Assembly (NCBI GenBank): GCA_039819065.1
Contig: JBCBSS010000168.1
Span: forward strand, 1 to 16,282
Length of the DNA stretch: 16,282 nucleotides
Direction: 5' to 3'
Source: JBCBSS01 sp039819065
GTDB lineage: Bacteria > Bacteroidota > Bacteroidia > Cytophagales > Cyclobacteriaceae
This document shows, one piece after another, positions 1 through 7,250 of this stretch; position 1 is the first letter of the stretch, and every line of letters starts with the position of its first letter. The notes beneath the pieces were generated by a model that worked only from the letters and a program-made list of their open reading frames with translations, did no database searches and was not told the origin of the DNA. A program made the translations under genes and the position numbers.

Positions 1-268
1 ATTCAATCTATGCAATTTGGATTGAGTGAAAGTGAGAATTAGCTGACATAGGGTAAAACATACCGTAGTTAGTGGGGTATTTTTCCATTCGAACGCTACT
101 TAAATACGTGGTGTCGTCAATGTATTTTTGACCACCTAAATTGGGTGGGAACAAGTATGAGAGATATAAACCTCTGTTATTCAGTGGTTTATAGAATAAA
201 TATGCTTTATTTCAAACTTAAATCCATTTCGTCACTTTCTTTATATCTCTTTAGACAACCTTGTAGTT
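1..268. other. Window-edge non-coding region, no supported gene
   Basis: No convincing coding region is visible here. Frame 1 on the + strand is open from the first base to a TAG at 40-42 (13 residues) and could be the tail of a gene lying outside the window, but nothing identifies it. Two small dyads are present: TCAATC/GATTGA (3-8 and 20-25) and CCACC/GGTGG (132-136 and 144-148, 7-nt loop). Neither is followed by a T-run, so no terminator for the minus-strand gene ending at 269 can be called. Confidence 0.4.
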
Positions 269-2773
269 TTATCGGTCTGACTCAGGCTTTCTTAGTGCTT
301 CTTCCTCTTCATCATCATCTTCAACCACCTTTACAAAAGCACCTCTTCTTGGCGCCGGCATTTCACTATCCAGGCCTCGAACTGCTTTCCAGATTACCTC
401 ATTGAAAGCAATATCAGGGGCGGCATCTTCAACCTCTAAGTTGAATTGTTCAGATAGCTTTGATATTTCATTATGCTCTTCATTAAGTTCATCCAACGGA
501 TGCGTATTGAGCAAAGCGGTATACGGTGTTAAGTCTTGCTGGACAACAAAACTTCTGTAGAGCGGTGTAGCTGCTGCATCATATTGGCTCATAGGAGGAA
601 TGCCTAGTATCAACTCCATGGTGCGTAATACTGAAGCCGTTGAATACATGGTTTTGTCCACAAAGCCTCTTCTAGTATATGGGCTGGCAACCAATAATAC
701 AGACCTATGCGCATCTACGTGGTCAGGGCCGTTTTGGGCATCATCTTCAAGAATAAAAATGGCTGATTCATTCCATATTGAGCTATTCGAAATGTGTTCT
801 ACCAAATGGCCGAGCGCAAGGTCATTATCAGCAACGCAAGCTTTGGGAGTTTTGCCTCCTACTCTCGCTCCAACCGTATGGTCGTTCCCAATTCTAATCG
901 TACTAAATCTGGGCACAGCATCCAGTGCCAAGAGCGAATCAAAGTCGTGCTTCCATTTGTGAATTCTGAAAGTATCCATAATACTCAGGTTGTAGCTAGG
1001 AAAATCTACATCGATATGGCCTTCCAGAGATTTTAATCCTGATTTACCATCCCAAACAAATTCTCCATAACTTCTGTAAGAAACCCCGCTTCTGGCGCAA
1101 TGATCCCATATATAGCCCTTTTCCGGATAGGCAATTCTACGACTACCTTCATAATCGTATGTACCCCCACGACCTCCGTAACTGGTAGGCCATGTTTTTT
1201 CAGTGTAATCGGTAGCATAAGCAGCTGTGGTCCAGTTGTGACCATCGGCACTTACCTCTGCATCTACATAGAAGTTATCAAAAAGAGTGAAGTTTCTGGC
1301 TAATGCATGATGATTTGGCGTAACGATTTCAGGAAATAGGCAAAGTGATGAATCACCATTACCTTCTGGCATGTCGCCGAAGATTTGATCATAAGTCCTG
1401 TTTTCTTTGATTACGTAGAATACATATTTGATTGGGCTTTCATCCCCGACCTTTCGAGGAATCGGATTGCCCTCTTCTCCGTCGGCTTGTGCTTCTATCT
1501 CTTTATTGTATGGTGTATTGTCATATACCAATTGCGAATAGGCGGCCAAATCGATGGCCTCAGGCACATTGATAAATGACAAGGTGCCTTTGAAAAGCCT
1601 GGCTATATATTCTGTCTTTTCGTCTCTTCTCACATAAGGATTGGGACCATTAGGGTTAGCTTTAGGAAACTCTCCTTTACCATTGGCAACCAATATTTTG
1701 TCACCTAGCACCTTTACTGAGGTAGGGTACCATCCGGTTGGAATGAACCCTAAAGAACGGCTCTGTCCACGTTCTTCAATGTCAAATACAGCCAGGCAAT
1801 TATTGTCCGCATTGGCTATGAACAATTTTTCTTCATCTTCTGAAAAAGCTAACCCATTGGTGGTGCTTCCAGTAGGAGCTTCCGGATACAACGAAGCGAC
1901 AATGGTTTCTACCACCTTTTGTTGCTGGGTGTCAATTACAGAAACTGAATTTGAATTGGCGTTGGCTACGTATAGGTACTTGCCGTCTTTGGTAAGCACC
2001 ATTTCATTGGGATGGCTTTCTACCGCTATCATTTTTGATACTACACCATTAGCCACATCATAGATGGCTACTTTTTCACCACCCCAAAGCGATACATAAA
2101 GCTTTTGTTTATCAGGTGAAAGCAGGCAGGTGTAAGCCTCATGCGCTAATTTGACCTTCTGCTTTACTGAGTTATTGGTTAGGTCACATATGTAAAGCGA
2201 ACTGTCTTCCTTAGTGACGGTATAAAGTATGTTTTGATCAAAATCAATGTCAATGCCAGTAGGGCCGATTTTAGAAGGGTTGTTGCGGCCGATCCATGGT
2301 TTTCCCAATACGATAGAATCTGCATAAGCCAGCTGATCCTGGTTGATATCGTAGATACGAATCATGTTATCATTACCACCGGAGGCGTAGATTCTTTTTT
2401 CATCTTGACTGAATTTCAGGCCGTACCATGCTTTAGGAATCTCATTTTCACTTAAAAGTGTCTCACTAGTTGGGTCAATGAGCATGATAGAATGTGTACT
2501 TTGGCCATTATTTGTGACGGCGATATATTTTCCGGAGGGAGAAGAAACGAGGTTCAGGGGAAGATCGCCTAATTCAATAGAATTGCCAGCAGGTGTGAGT
2601 GACCATCCATTGGCCAATAGTACTTTTTTGGCTTTCAAGCTATCGAGCAAGTCTTGGTTTATGGCTTCATTCGCTTGCCCAGATTGCTGTTCGTTATTAT
2701 TACAGCCCGACCCCAGGTAACAAAGGATCAACCCTAAGAAAAGTGCAATGGGAGTATTATACTTATTACTCAT
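269..2773 (-). CDS. YncE-type beta-propeller / alkaline phosphatase-like phosphoesterase lipoprotein
   Basis: An 834-residue predicted lipoprotein. The start chosen is the ATG at 2773, because it gives a short charged n-region (MSNKYN), a hydrophobic core and the lipobox LGSGC with the lipidated Cys at residue 24; a GTG 24 bases upstream would only add eight residues. After a linker, roughly residues 40-390 form repeated YVTN/YncE beta-propeller blades (for example KLYVSLWGGEKVAIYDV, GKYLYVANANSNSVSVID, KLFIANADNNCLAVFDI). The second half is an alkaline-phosphatase-superfamily phosphoesterase domain: ENRTYDQIFGD near residue 457 holds the conserved Glu-Asn pair, followed by DGHNW and, near residue 676, EDDAQNGPDHVDAHR, which supplies acidic and His metal ligands. 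This two-domain arrangement is known from Bacteroidota proteins annotated as bifunctional YncE/alkaline phosphatase family; the true substrate is unknown. The C-terminus is unusual: an acidic run VVEDDDEEEEA before the stop. Probable location is the outer membrane or periplasm. It appears monocistronic. Confidence 0.88.
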   Translation of the reverse strand: MSNKYNTPIALFLGLILCYLGSGCNNNEQQSGQANEAINQDLLDSLKAKKVLLANGWSLTPAGNSIELGDLPLNLVSSPSGKYIAVTNNGQSTHSIMLIDPTSETLLSENEIPKAWYGLKFSQDEKRIYASGGNDNMIRIYDINQDQLAYADSIVLGKPWIGRNNPSKIGPTGIDIDFDQNILYTVTKEDSSLYICDLTNNSVKQKVKLAHEAYTCLLSPDKQKLYVSLWGGEKVAIYDVANGVVSKMIAVESHPNEMVLTKDGKYLYVANANSNSVSVIDTQQQKVVETIVASLYPEAPTGSTTNGLAFSEDEEKLFIANADNNCLAVFDIEERGQSRSLGFIPTGWYPTSVKVLGDKILVANGKGEFPKANPNGPNPYVRRDEKTEYIARLFKGTLSFINVPEAIDLAAYSQLVYDNTPYNKEIEAQADGEEGNPIPRKVGDESPIKYVFYVIKENRTYDQIFGDMPEGNGDSSLCLFPEIVTPNHHALARNFTLFDNFYVDAEVSADGHNWTTAAYATDYTEKTWPTSYGGRGGTYDYEGSRRIAYPEKGYIWDHCARSGVSYRSYGEFVWDGKSGLKSLEGHIDVDFPSYNLSIMDTFRIHKWKHDFDSLLALDAVPRFSTIRIGNDHTVGARVGGKTPKACVADNDLALGHLVEHISNSSIWNESAIFILEDDAQNGPDHVDAHRSVLLVASPYTRRGFVDKTMYSTASVLRTMELILGIPPMSQYDAAATPLYRSFVVQQDLTPYTALLNTHPLDELNEEHNEISKLSEQFNLEVEDAAPDIAFNEVIWKAVRGLDSEMPAPRRGAFVKVVEDDDEEEEALRKPESDR

Positions 2774-2842
2774 AAGTGGATTTTGGTTAAGGTGCACCTA
2801 AAATAGCCATTCACCCATTAGGTTGGGGGTTAGTTCTTAACC

Positions 2843-2854
2843 AATGGTACCATT
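2843..2854. promoter_or_regulatory. Perfect 12-bp palindrome upstream of the phosphoesterase gene
   Basis: AATGGTACCATT is a perfect palindrome located about 70 bases upstream of the ATG at 2773, flanked by AT-rich sequence. Its position fits a repressor or activator site for the minus-strand gene, but no known operator family is recognised and no clear Bacteroidota -33/-7 promoter could be placed next to it. Confidence 0.25.
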
Positions 2855-3003
2855 TAACTTAAACTTTATATGCTGAAAACATTGGGTTCATTTCCGTGAA
2901 GGCTTCGAAATTTAGGACCGGATGCATTCAAAATGATCTTCCTGTGTTATCTCCAGCATATATTAAGTAACACTATTAGCTGGGTATGCCACTAAAATAA
3001 AAT

Positions 3004-3041
3004 AAGCCTCAAAAGAACTTCAATTGAAGCTTTTGAGGCTT
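3004..3041 (-). terminator. Rho-independent terminator after the alkene reductase gene
   Basis: A perfect 12-bp stem, AAGCCTCAAAAG (3004-3015) paired with CTTTTGAGGCTT (3030-3041). The loop region itself contains the 12-bp palindrome CTTCAATTGAAG (3018-3029), so the structure may extend. It starts 25 bases beyond the stop at 3067, and on the minus strand it is followed by a T-rich stretch (ATTTTATTTTAG). It ends the OYE transcript and isolates it from the next minus-strand gene. Confidence 0.8.
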
Positions 3042-3066
3042 AGTAGGTTATAGGGCTGATCTAATT

Positions 3067-4164
3067 TTATGCGTTGGCTTCTTCCAATGTAGGGTAATCG
3101 GTATACCCTTTGGCGCCGCCTCCGTAGAAAGTCTTGAAGTCTGGTTCGTTCAAAGGAGCGTTTTGCATAAAGCGTTGAGGAAGGTCCGGGTTAGCAAGAT
3201 AAGCCTGGCCAATTGACACCAAATCTGCTTCATTCTGCTCAATAGCCTTTTCTGCTCTTTCCTTGGTATATCCACCATTCACCATAAATACCCCATTGAA
3301 TGCGTCCCTCATTTTTGCGGAAATATCTCTGATCACTTGCCCTTCTGCAGCAGGATCTTTTGGAGATTCTACCACATGCAAAAATGCGATGTTCATTTCA
3401 CCCAACTTTTGGGAAGCGTAGGTGAAGGCCTCTTCTGGATTGGAATCTTTCATGTTGTTGAAAGTACCGGTAGGTGATAATCTGACACCAACACGTTCTG
3501 CACCAAATACGTCGATAGCGGCTTGTGTCACTTCAAGTAAAAATTTAGCTCTGTTTTCTATACTACCTCCGTACTCATCATTTCTTTGGTTAGAACCATC
3601 CCTTAAGAATTGATCTACCAGGTAGCCGTTGGCACCGTGTATTTCGACACCATCAAATCCGGCTTTTTTGGCTAGTTCGGCGCCAGTTCTAAATTGTTTG
3701 ACGACTTCGGGTATTTCATTCAATGCTAACGCCCTGGGCGTTTCCATAGGTTTTTGCCCTTCGAAGGTGTAAACCTCACCGGCAGGCTTAATGGCGGAAG
3801 GTCCGATAGGGAGGTCACCATTGTGAAAATCAGGATGGGACACTCGGCCAACGTGCCATAGTTGAAGGAAAATCAAACCACCCGCTTCATGAACAGCATT
3901 GGTGACTTGTTGCCATCCTATCACTTGTTCTTCTGTATATATGCCGGGTGTATTAATGTAGCCTATTCCTTTGGTGCTTACTTGGGTAGCTTCGCTTATG
4001 ATCAGCCCGGATGTTGCGCGCTGTTTATAATACTCCGGCGCCAAATCCCCAGAAACATTACCTTCTTTGGCCCTGCTTCGGGTCATGGGGGCCACTATTA
4101 TTCTATTTTTTAAATTGAGGTTGCCTAATTGAAAAGGCTGGTAAAGGGCATGTGAGTTTTCCAT
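3067..4164 (-). CDS. Old Yellow Enzyme-family alkene reductase (NADPH:flavin, FMN-dependent)
   Basis: A 365-residue FMN-dependent TIM-barrel oxidoreductase of the OYE/NemA type, which reduces activated C=C bonds (enals, enones, maleimides) or nitro compounds with NAD(P)H in the cytoplasm. The ATG at 4164 is preferred over the longer open frame beginning at 4263, because it gives the normal family N-terminus (MENSHALYQPFQLGNLNLKN) and normal length. Visible hallmarks: VAPMTRSRA at residues 24-32 (FMN contact), LQLWHVGR at 100-107, the substrate-binding HGANGYL with His176, Asn179 and Tyr181, then FLRDGSNQRNDEYGGSIENR, and the phosphate-binding VNGGYTKERAE followed by ADLVSIGQAYLANPDLPQRF. The His-x-x-Asn pair is that of classical OYE rather than the His-x-x-His of PETN reductase. 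The physiological substrate cannot be read from the sequence. It appears to be a single-gene unit closed by the terminator at 3004-3041; no TetR- or LysR-type regulator lies next to it. Confidence 0.93.
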   Translation of the reverse strand: MENSHALYQPFQLGNLNLKNRIIVAPMTRSRAKEGNVSGDLAPEYYKQRATSGLIISEATQVSTKGIGYINTPGIYTEEQVIGWQQVTNAVHEAGGLIFLQLWHVGRVSHPDFHNGDLPIGPSAIKPAGEVYTFEGQKPMETPRALALNEIPEVVKQFRTGAELAKKAGFDGVEIHGANGYLVDQFLRDGSNQRNDEYGGSIENRAKFLLEVTQAAIDVFGAERVGVRLSPTGTFNNMKDSNPEEAFTYASQKLGEMNIAFLHVVESPKDPAAEGQVIRDISAKMRDAFNGVFMVNGGYTKERAEKAIEQNEADLVSIGQAYLANPDLPQRFMQNAPLNEPDFKTFYGGGAKGYTDYPTLEEANA

Positions 4165-4305
4165 AGAGATTAAAAAGTTGGGTTGTTTTGATAAGTAATT
4201 TGATAACATCAAAGTTTTGATAGAGTTGATTTTATTATAGATAAATGATCCAAGAGCTATCAAACTGTGATATGTGGAATTGTCAGGAGATGCTATATCA
4301 GCGAG

Positions 4306-4347
4306 AGGCTGTTTGATGTTATAGAAAGGCTGTTTGATGTTATAGAA
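4306..4347. repeat. Two-copy 21-bp tandem duplication
   Basis: AGGCTGTTTGATGTTATAGAA occurs twice back-to-back (4306-4326 and 4327-4347) without a mismatch. Being 7 codons long, it keeps a spurious + strand frame open, but the reading there (RLFDVIE twice) is not a recognisable protein. It lies about 140 bases upstream of the alkene reductase start and looks like a recent slippage duplication. Confidence 0.85.
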
Positions 4348-4396
4348 AGAAGGAGATCAAGTTGTACACCACTTACTGGGTATGAGGCCGGGCGTA

Positions 4397-4594
4397 CTAA
4401 GAACGATTCGCTAAGTATTGTAAGAGAGGTGAGATTGGCCCGAGAATCAAACTCAGAAATACCCATTGGTTGAGATCCGTTTTCAGTTTGCTTGCTATGA
4501 GAACGTTAGCAAGTAGTGCCGCCAATACGATCGAAATAAGAAATATTATCATACAAGTTATGAATGATGTACCTGCAAAAACGTAGCGAGCCAC
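4397..4594 (-). CDS. Possible small two-helix membrane protein
   Basis: A 65-residue frame from a GTG at 4594 (or 51 residues from the ATG at 4552). It contains two hydrophobic segments, approximately residues 12-34 and 46-61, joined by a short polar loop SKLKTDLNQW. The pattern of a hydrophobic helix, a charged loop, and LSLILGPISPLLQYL near the end resembles many short uncharacterised Bacteroidota inner-membrane proteins. Support is only the hydropathy and the intact frame; there is no clear ribosome site and no recognised family. It could be a chance hydrophobic frame in an otherwise gene-poor stretch. Confidence 0.35.
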   Translation of the reverse strand: MARYVFAGTSFITCMIIFLISIVLAALLANVLIASKLKTDLNQWVFLSLILGPISPLLQYLANRS

Positions 4595-4677
4595 GAAAAA
4601 GTTGCTGACTACTGATGTTAATGTTGAGCATCATTTCGATGTTATTATTAGAAAGTTACACAAAATTTACGTTCGTC

Positions 4678-4712
4678 GCAATCGTTTGCAAAGACTGATC
4701 TTATCGTACGAT
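4678..4712. promoter_or_regulatory. LacI-type operator-like dyad plus adjacent 10-bp palindrome
   Basis: GCAATCGTTTGC (4678-4689) is a near-palindrome with a central CG, the general form of LacI/GalR-family operators (symmetric form GCAAWCGWTTGC; the two centre-flanking bases do not match). Fourteen bases further on, ATCGTACGAT (4703-4712) is a perfect palindrome. Together they look like a control region for + strand transcription towards 4875-4985, or the relic of a regulated gene now lost. No recognisable LacI-family regulator gene lies in the window. Confidence 0.3.
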
Positions 4713-4874
4713 TTCTACTGAAATTGCTTATTGTGCAGTTTCCAAGAATACACGATTGAAAACCGTTAGTTGTGGTGATATCTTTATCTTATTGAATGAC
4801 CGCAGAGGGGATGATAGCCACTCAACTCCAAAAGAAAAGTGACAAAGAGTGGTTAAAACGAGACAATTTTTTTT

Positions 4875-4985
4875 GGGTTGGGTTTCAAAAAACGGTTCCG
4901 TTGAACTGAAATCCAACCCTCGGCCGACTAGCTGTAAGGTTTTGACAGTTGGTGGCACAAAGCCAGGCTAACCACCTGGCTTTTC
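4875..4985 (+). ncRNA. Candidate structured RNA: three consecutive hairpins ending in a terminator
   Basis: Three hairpins follow one another on the + strand. Hairpin 1: GGGTTGGGTTTC (4875-4886) with GAAATCCAACCC (4908-4919), 12 bp including one G-U wobble; its 21-nt loop contains a further small AACGG/CCGTT dyad. Hairpin 2: ACTAGCTGT (4927-4935) with ACAGTTGGT (4945-4953), 9 bp with two G-U wobbles. Hairpin 3: AGCCAGG/CCTGGCT (4961-4967 and 4975-4981), then a T-rich tail. The wobble pairs would be A-C mismatches in a minus-strand transcript, so the folding favours + strand RNA. The 5' end is not defined; an 8-T run directly precedes hairpin 1, and the operator-like dyads at 4678-4712 may mark the promoter. 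I do not recognise 6S, SRP, tmRNA, RNase P RNA or a known riboswitch. It could instead be the decayed 3' end of a deleted gene. Confidence 0.35.
4961..4985 (+). terminator. Rho-independent terminator in a gene-poor region
   Basis: AGCCAGG (4961-4967) pairs with CCTGGCT (4975-4981) around a 7-nt loop, followed by TTTCTTTTG. This is a good + strand terminator, although no + strand gene ends just upstream, which is the main reason to suspect a non-coding transcript. On the minus strand the tail is much poorer in T. Confidence 0.6.
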
Positions 4986-5225
4986 TTTTGATATTCTTCT
5001 CAGTTCTTATGGACTATACTTTTTATTCGGTTCAGTTTAACGAAACGACCTATTATTGATTAGTATTAAAAACCAGGTAAATACTTTTAAAAGTGGGTTT
5101 GGGGTGAGTGAAGCTGCAAGTCATGCCGGTTTGCACACCCATTGAATAGGTTGTGTCAAACACGGCAATATTGCAACTGTTCTTGTTAGGTCGTCGGGTT
5201 GTTTCTCTTATTGATTGTACAAGGC

Positions 5226-5270
5226 CCTCAGATTGTGTTGTATTACTTAGTACCCTTTTTGAATCTGAGG
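5226..5270. repeat. 9-bp inverted repeat with long loop
   Basis: CCTCAGATT (5226-5234) and AATCTGAGG (5262-5270) are perfect inverted arms separated by 27 bases. They lie just beyond the stop of the minus-strand membrane protein gene (5300). No T-run follows on either strand, so this is not a clear terminator. Role unknown. Confidence 0.4.
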
Positions 5271-5299
5271 AAAGCACTTTTGTGAAATTTTTTTCACTT

Positions 5300-5851
5300 T
5301 TATTTAAAATCATCTTCATCATATTCCTTGATCTTCCATAATTGTTTTCTGTTGACTGCAATATAAGTCAATAAAGTTGCCATAAACATTAGTGACATTG
5401 CTATTCGGCTTTCATAACGATAACCCCATCGATGCATATTGAGCAAACTGTGAGCTACGTAAAATAATACACAAACCCACTTCATGATGTCTATCACACC
5501 AATGGGCTTTTTTTGTATGAAATGAATACTGTAAATGACCAAAATGCCTGATAGACCAATTTCTATACCGTAAGGCACTAATCCGTAATGAACAATATTA
5601 TCATACATATCGAAAATCACTACAGTGAGTAATATCTCTACTATGATGAACATTACCTTTCTATAAATAAAAGAACCATTCTTAAGCATTAGTCCACAAC
5701 CGCAAAAGGAAAAGAAGATGCTAGAGAGAGTCATTATGCTTTCAAAAGGAAGAAGGGCGGTGTAATGACTAATTAGGTACAGAATGAAAGAAAGTACGAG
5801 TGTAGTAATGTAGGTCTTGTTATCAAAATAAAGGAAAAGTAGCCTGAGCAT
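5300..5851 (-). CDS. Uncharacterised polytopic membrane protein
   Basis: A 183-residue protein with about five hydrophobic segments: residues 13-30 (YITTLVLSFILYLISHY), about 38-56, 66-80 (VMFIIVEILLTVVIF), about 94-112 and about 122-139, plus a likely last one around 150-166 (MSLMFMATLLTYIAV). The short charged tail ends KEYDEDDFK. The motif SLLNMHRWGYRY sits between two membrane segments; Trp-containing 'MHRW' loops occur in other small Bacteroidota membrane proteins, but no named family is recognised. The ATG at 5851 is the natural start, with the protein becoming hydrophobic at once. It is divergent from the SsuD-like gene, with a 164-bp shared upstream region. Function is not inferable. 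Confidence 0.7.
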   Translation of the reverse strand: MLRLLFLYFDNKTYITTLVLSFILYLISHYTALLPFESIMTLSSIFFSFCGCGLMLKNGSFIYRKVMFIIVEILLTVVIFDMYDNIVHYGLVPYGIEIGLSGILVIYSIHFIQKKPIGVIDIMKWVCVLFYVAHSLLNMHRWGYRYESRIAMSLMFMATLLTYIAVNRKQLWKIKEYDEDDFK

Positions 5852-5925
5852 ATAGTGAGTTTGGGATGTTTGGTTGTCGTAATTAAAAAGAATAAATGAA
5901 TGTTTTTTGACGTCAATATAGGGAT

Positions 5926-5982
5926 ATATAGAGATTTCTAATACGGATTAATGGAGATGCTCTATATTAGTATGCAAGCATA
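5926..5982. promoter_or_regulatory. Cluster of dyads in the divergent promoter region
   Basis: The 164-bp space between the membrane protein gene (-) and the SsuD-like gene (+) contains three dyads: ATATAGAG (5926-5933) with CTCTATAT (5960-5967); nested inside it TAAT-ACGG-ATTA (5939-5950); and TATGC-AA-GCATA (5971-5982) 34 bases before the ATG at 6016. Such nested symmetry in a divergent promoter suggests one or more transcription-factor sites. No regulator family can be named. Confidence 0.35.
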
Positions 5983-6015
5983 ACATTTTACTAACAAACT
6001 GACCTGTTAAACCCA

Positions 6016-7173
6016 ATGAGTAGTAATATCAAGGTGAGATCGGAATCCACCTATGCAGCCGAAGTTTCATGGTTTGCCCCCATCTGTAATGGCGATTTTG
6101 AATACCTGGGCGTACCGGACAATCGCTACAAAAGCAATTTTAAAAACGCATCTAATATACTTTTAACAGCCGATAAACTGGGATATCGCAATATCCTTTG
6201 CCCATCATCTTATCAGGTTGGACAGGATACATTGCCATTCGTAGCAGCGGTTGCTCCCCAGACCGAAAATATTAATATTCTGGCAGCAGTTCGCTGTGGA
6301 GAGATACACCCGCCCATGCTGGCTCGTACCCTGGCTACTATTGATCATATTCTCGAAGGACGGCTCACGGTCAATATCATTTCTTCTGACTTGCCGGGAA
6401 TAAAGCTGGAATCCAGTGCCCGTTATCAGCGCTCGCGTGAAGTGATTGAGATTCTTAAACAAGCCTGGACACAGGATGAAATCAAATTCAAGGGAGAATT
6501 CTATGACCTGGAATTAGCAACGGAACCAGTGAAGCCGTACCAGCAGAATGGTGGGCCATTGCTGTATTTTGGTGGATATTCCCCTGATGGCAAAGACTTG
6601 TGTGCAGAGCACTGCGATGTCTACCTGATGTGGCCAGAAACGGAGGACAAAATTCAGGGGCATATGGAGGAGATCAGTTCCAAGGCAGCCAACTATAATC
6701 GCACAGTTGATTTTGGCTTACGAGTGCATATGATTGTGCGCGAGACGGAATCGGAAGCCAGGGCTTACGCGCAAAAACTGGTGAGCAAGCTTGATGATGA
6801 AGTAGGAAAGGAGATTAGAGAAAGAGCATTGGATGCTAAATCTTTAGGTGTTTCCAAGCAGTCGGAAATGAGGAATCAGGCCGATGATGAAGGCTATGTT
6901 GAAGATAACCTTTGGACAGGTATCGGCAGAGCGCGTTCCGGTTGTGGGGCTGCTATCGTAGGAGATCCTGATCAAGTACTAGCGAAAATCAGAAAATACA
7001 TGGACATGGGCATTCGCTCATTTATCTTTTCCGGATACCCACATCTTCAGGAGTGCGAGCTGTTTGCCAAATATGTACTGCCTGAGATAGAAACGGTTTC
7101 CTTACCTCAGTTACAACATAGAATACCTCAGGAAGCACCTGATACACCACTAGCGGCAGGTCAAAGAAGGTGA
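6016..7173 (+). CDS. ssuD: SsuD-like FMNH2-dependent alkanesulfonate monooxygenase (LLM class)
   Basis: A 385-residue luciferase-like flavin monooxygenase. SsuD enzymes use FMNH2 from a partner reductase and O2 to cleave alkanesulfonates to an aldehyde and sulfite, releasing sulfur for growth; the enzyme is cytoplasmic. The sequence matches SsuD nearly end to end: TADKLGYRNILCPSSY near the start, PPMLARTLATIDHILEGRL at 99-117, PLLYFGGYS at 181-189, GLRVHMIVRETESEA at 234-248, NLWTGIGRARSGCGAAIVGD at 298-317, and SGYPHLQECE near 339. The residues matching the SsuD active site are visible: Arg236 and His238 (E. coli Arg226/His228), Arg307 (Arg297) and Tyr341 (Tyr331). The position of E. coli Cys54 appears to be Val68. 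No ssuE reductase or ssuABC transporter is adjacent, so the exact sulfonate (or another organosulfur compound) is uncertain. It is transcribed alone, from the dyad-rich region to the terminator at 7215. Confidence 0.88.
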   Translation: MSSNIKVRSESTYAAEVSWFAPICNGDFEYLGVPDNRYKSNFKNASNILLTADKLGYRNILCPSSYQVGQDTLPFVAAVAPQTENINILAAVRCGEIHPPMLARTLATIDHILEGRLTVNIISSDLPGIKLESSARYQRSREVIEILKQAWTQDEIKFKGEFYDLELATEPVKPYQQNGGPLLYFGGYSPDGKDLCAEHCDVYLMWPETEDKIQGHMEEISSKAANYNRTVDFGLRVHMIVRETESEARAYAQKLVSKLDDEVGKEIRERALDAKSLGVSKQSEMRNQADDEGYVEDNLWTGIGRARSGCGAAIVGDPDQVLAKIRKYMDMGIRSFIFSGYPHLQECELFAKYVLPEIETVSLPQLQHRIPQEAPDTPLAAGQRR

Positions 7174-7214
7174 TCTGAGGTATAGGACTAGTTCAAATAC
7201 CATTATTGAGTGTG

Positions 7215-7243
7215 GCTAGGTGGAAACACCTGGCGTTTTTCTT
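7215..7243 (+). terminator. Rho-independent terminator of the SsuD-like gene
   Basis: An 8-bp stem GCTAGGTG/CACCTGGC (7215-7222 and 7227-7234, one U-G wobble) closed by a GAAA tetraloop and followed by GTTTTTCTT. It lies 42 bases after the stop codon at 7173 and precedes the REP-like cluster. Confidence 0.85.
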
Positions 7244-7250
7244 CGATCGA

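Noticed and set aside
4267..4473. A 68-codon + strand open frame containing RLFDVIE twice
   Set aside because: The apparent repeat is only the 21-bp DNA duplication read in frame; composition is not protein-like and it overlaps the small membrane protein candidate.
4728..4958. A 76-codon minus-strand frame
   Set aside because: It covers the hairpin region and has no recognisable protein character; the structural evidence favours + strand RNA.
5282..5301. Hairpin GTGAAA-TTTT-TTTCAC as a terminator for the minus-strand membrane protein gene
   Set aside because: On the minus strand the stem is followed by AAAAG rather than T residues; the T-rich tail is on the + strand, where no gene ends. The stem is short and AT-rich.
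5053..5361. A 102-codon minus-strand frame
   Set aside because: It overlaps the end of the membrane protein gene in another frame, is low in hydrophobic patterning and resembles no family.
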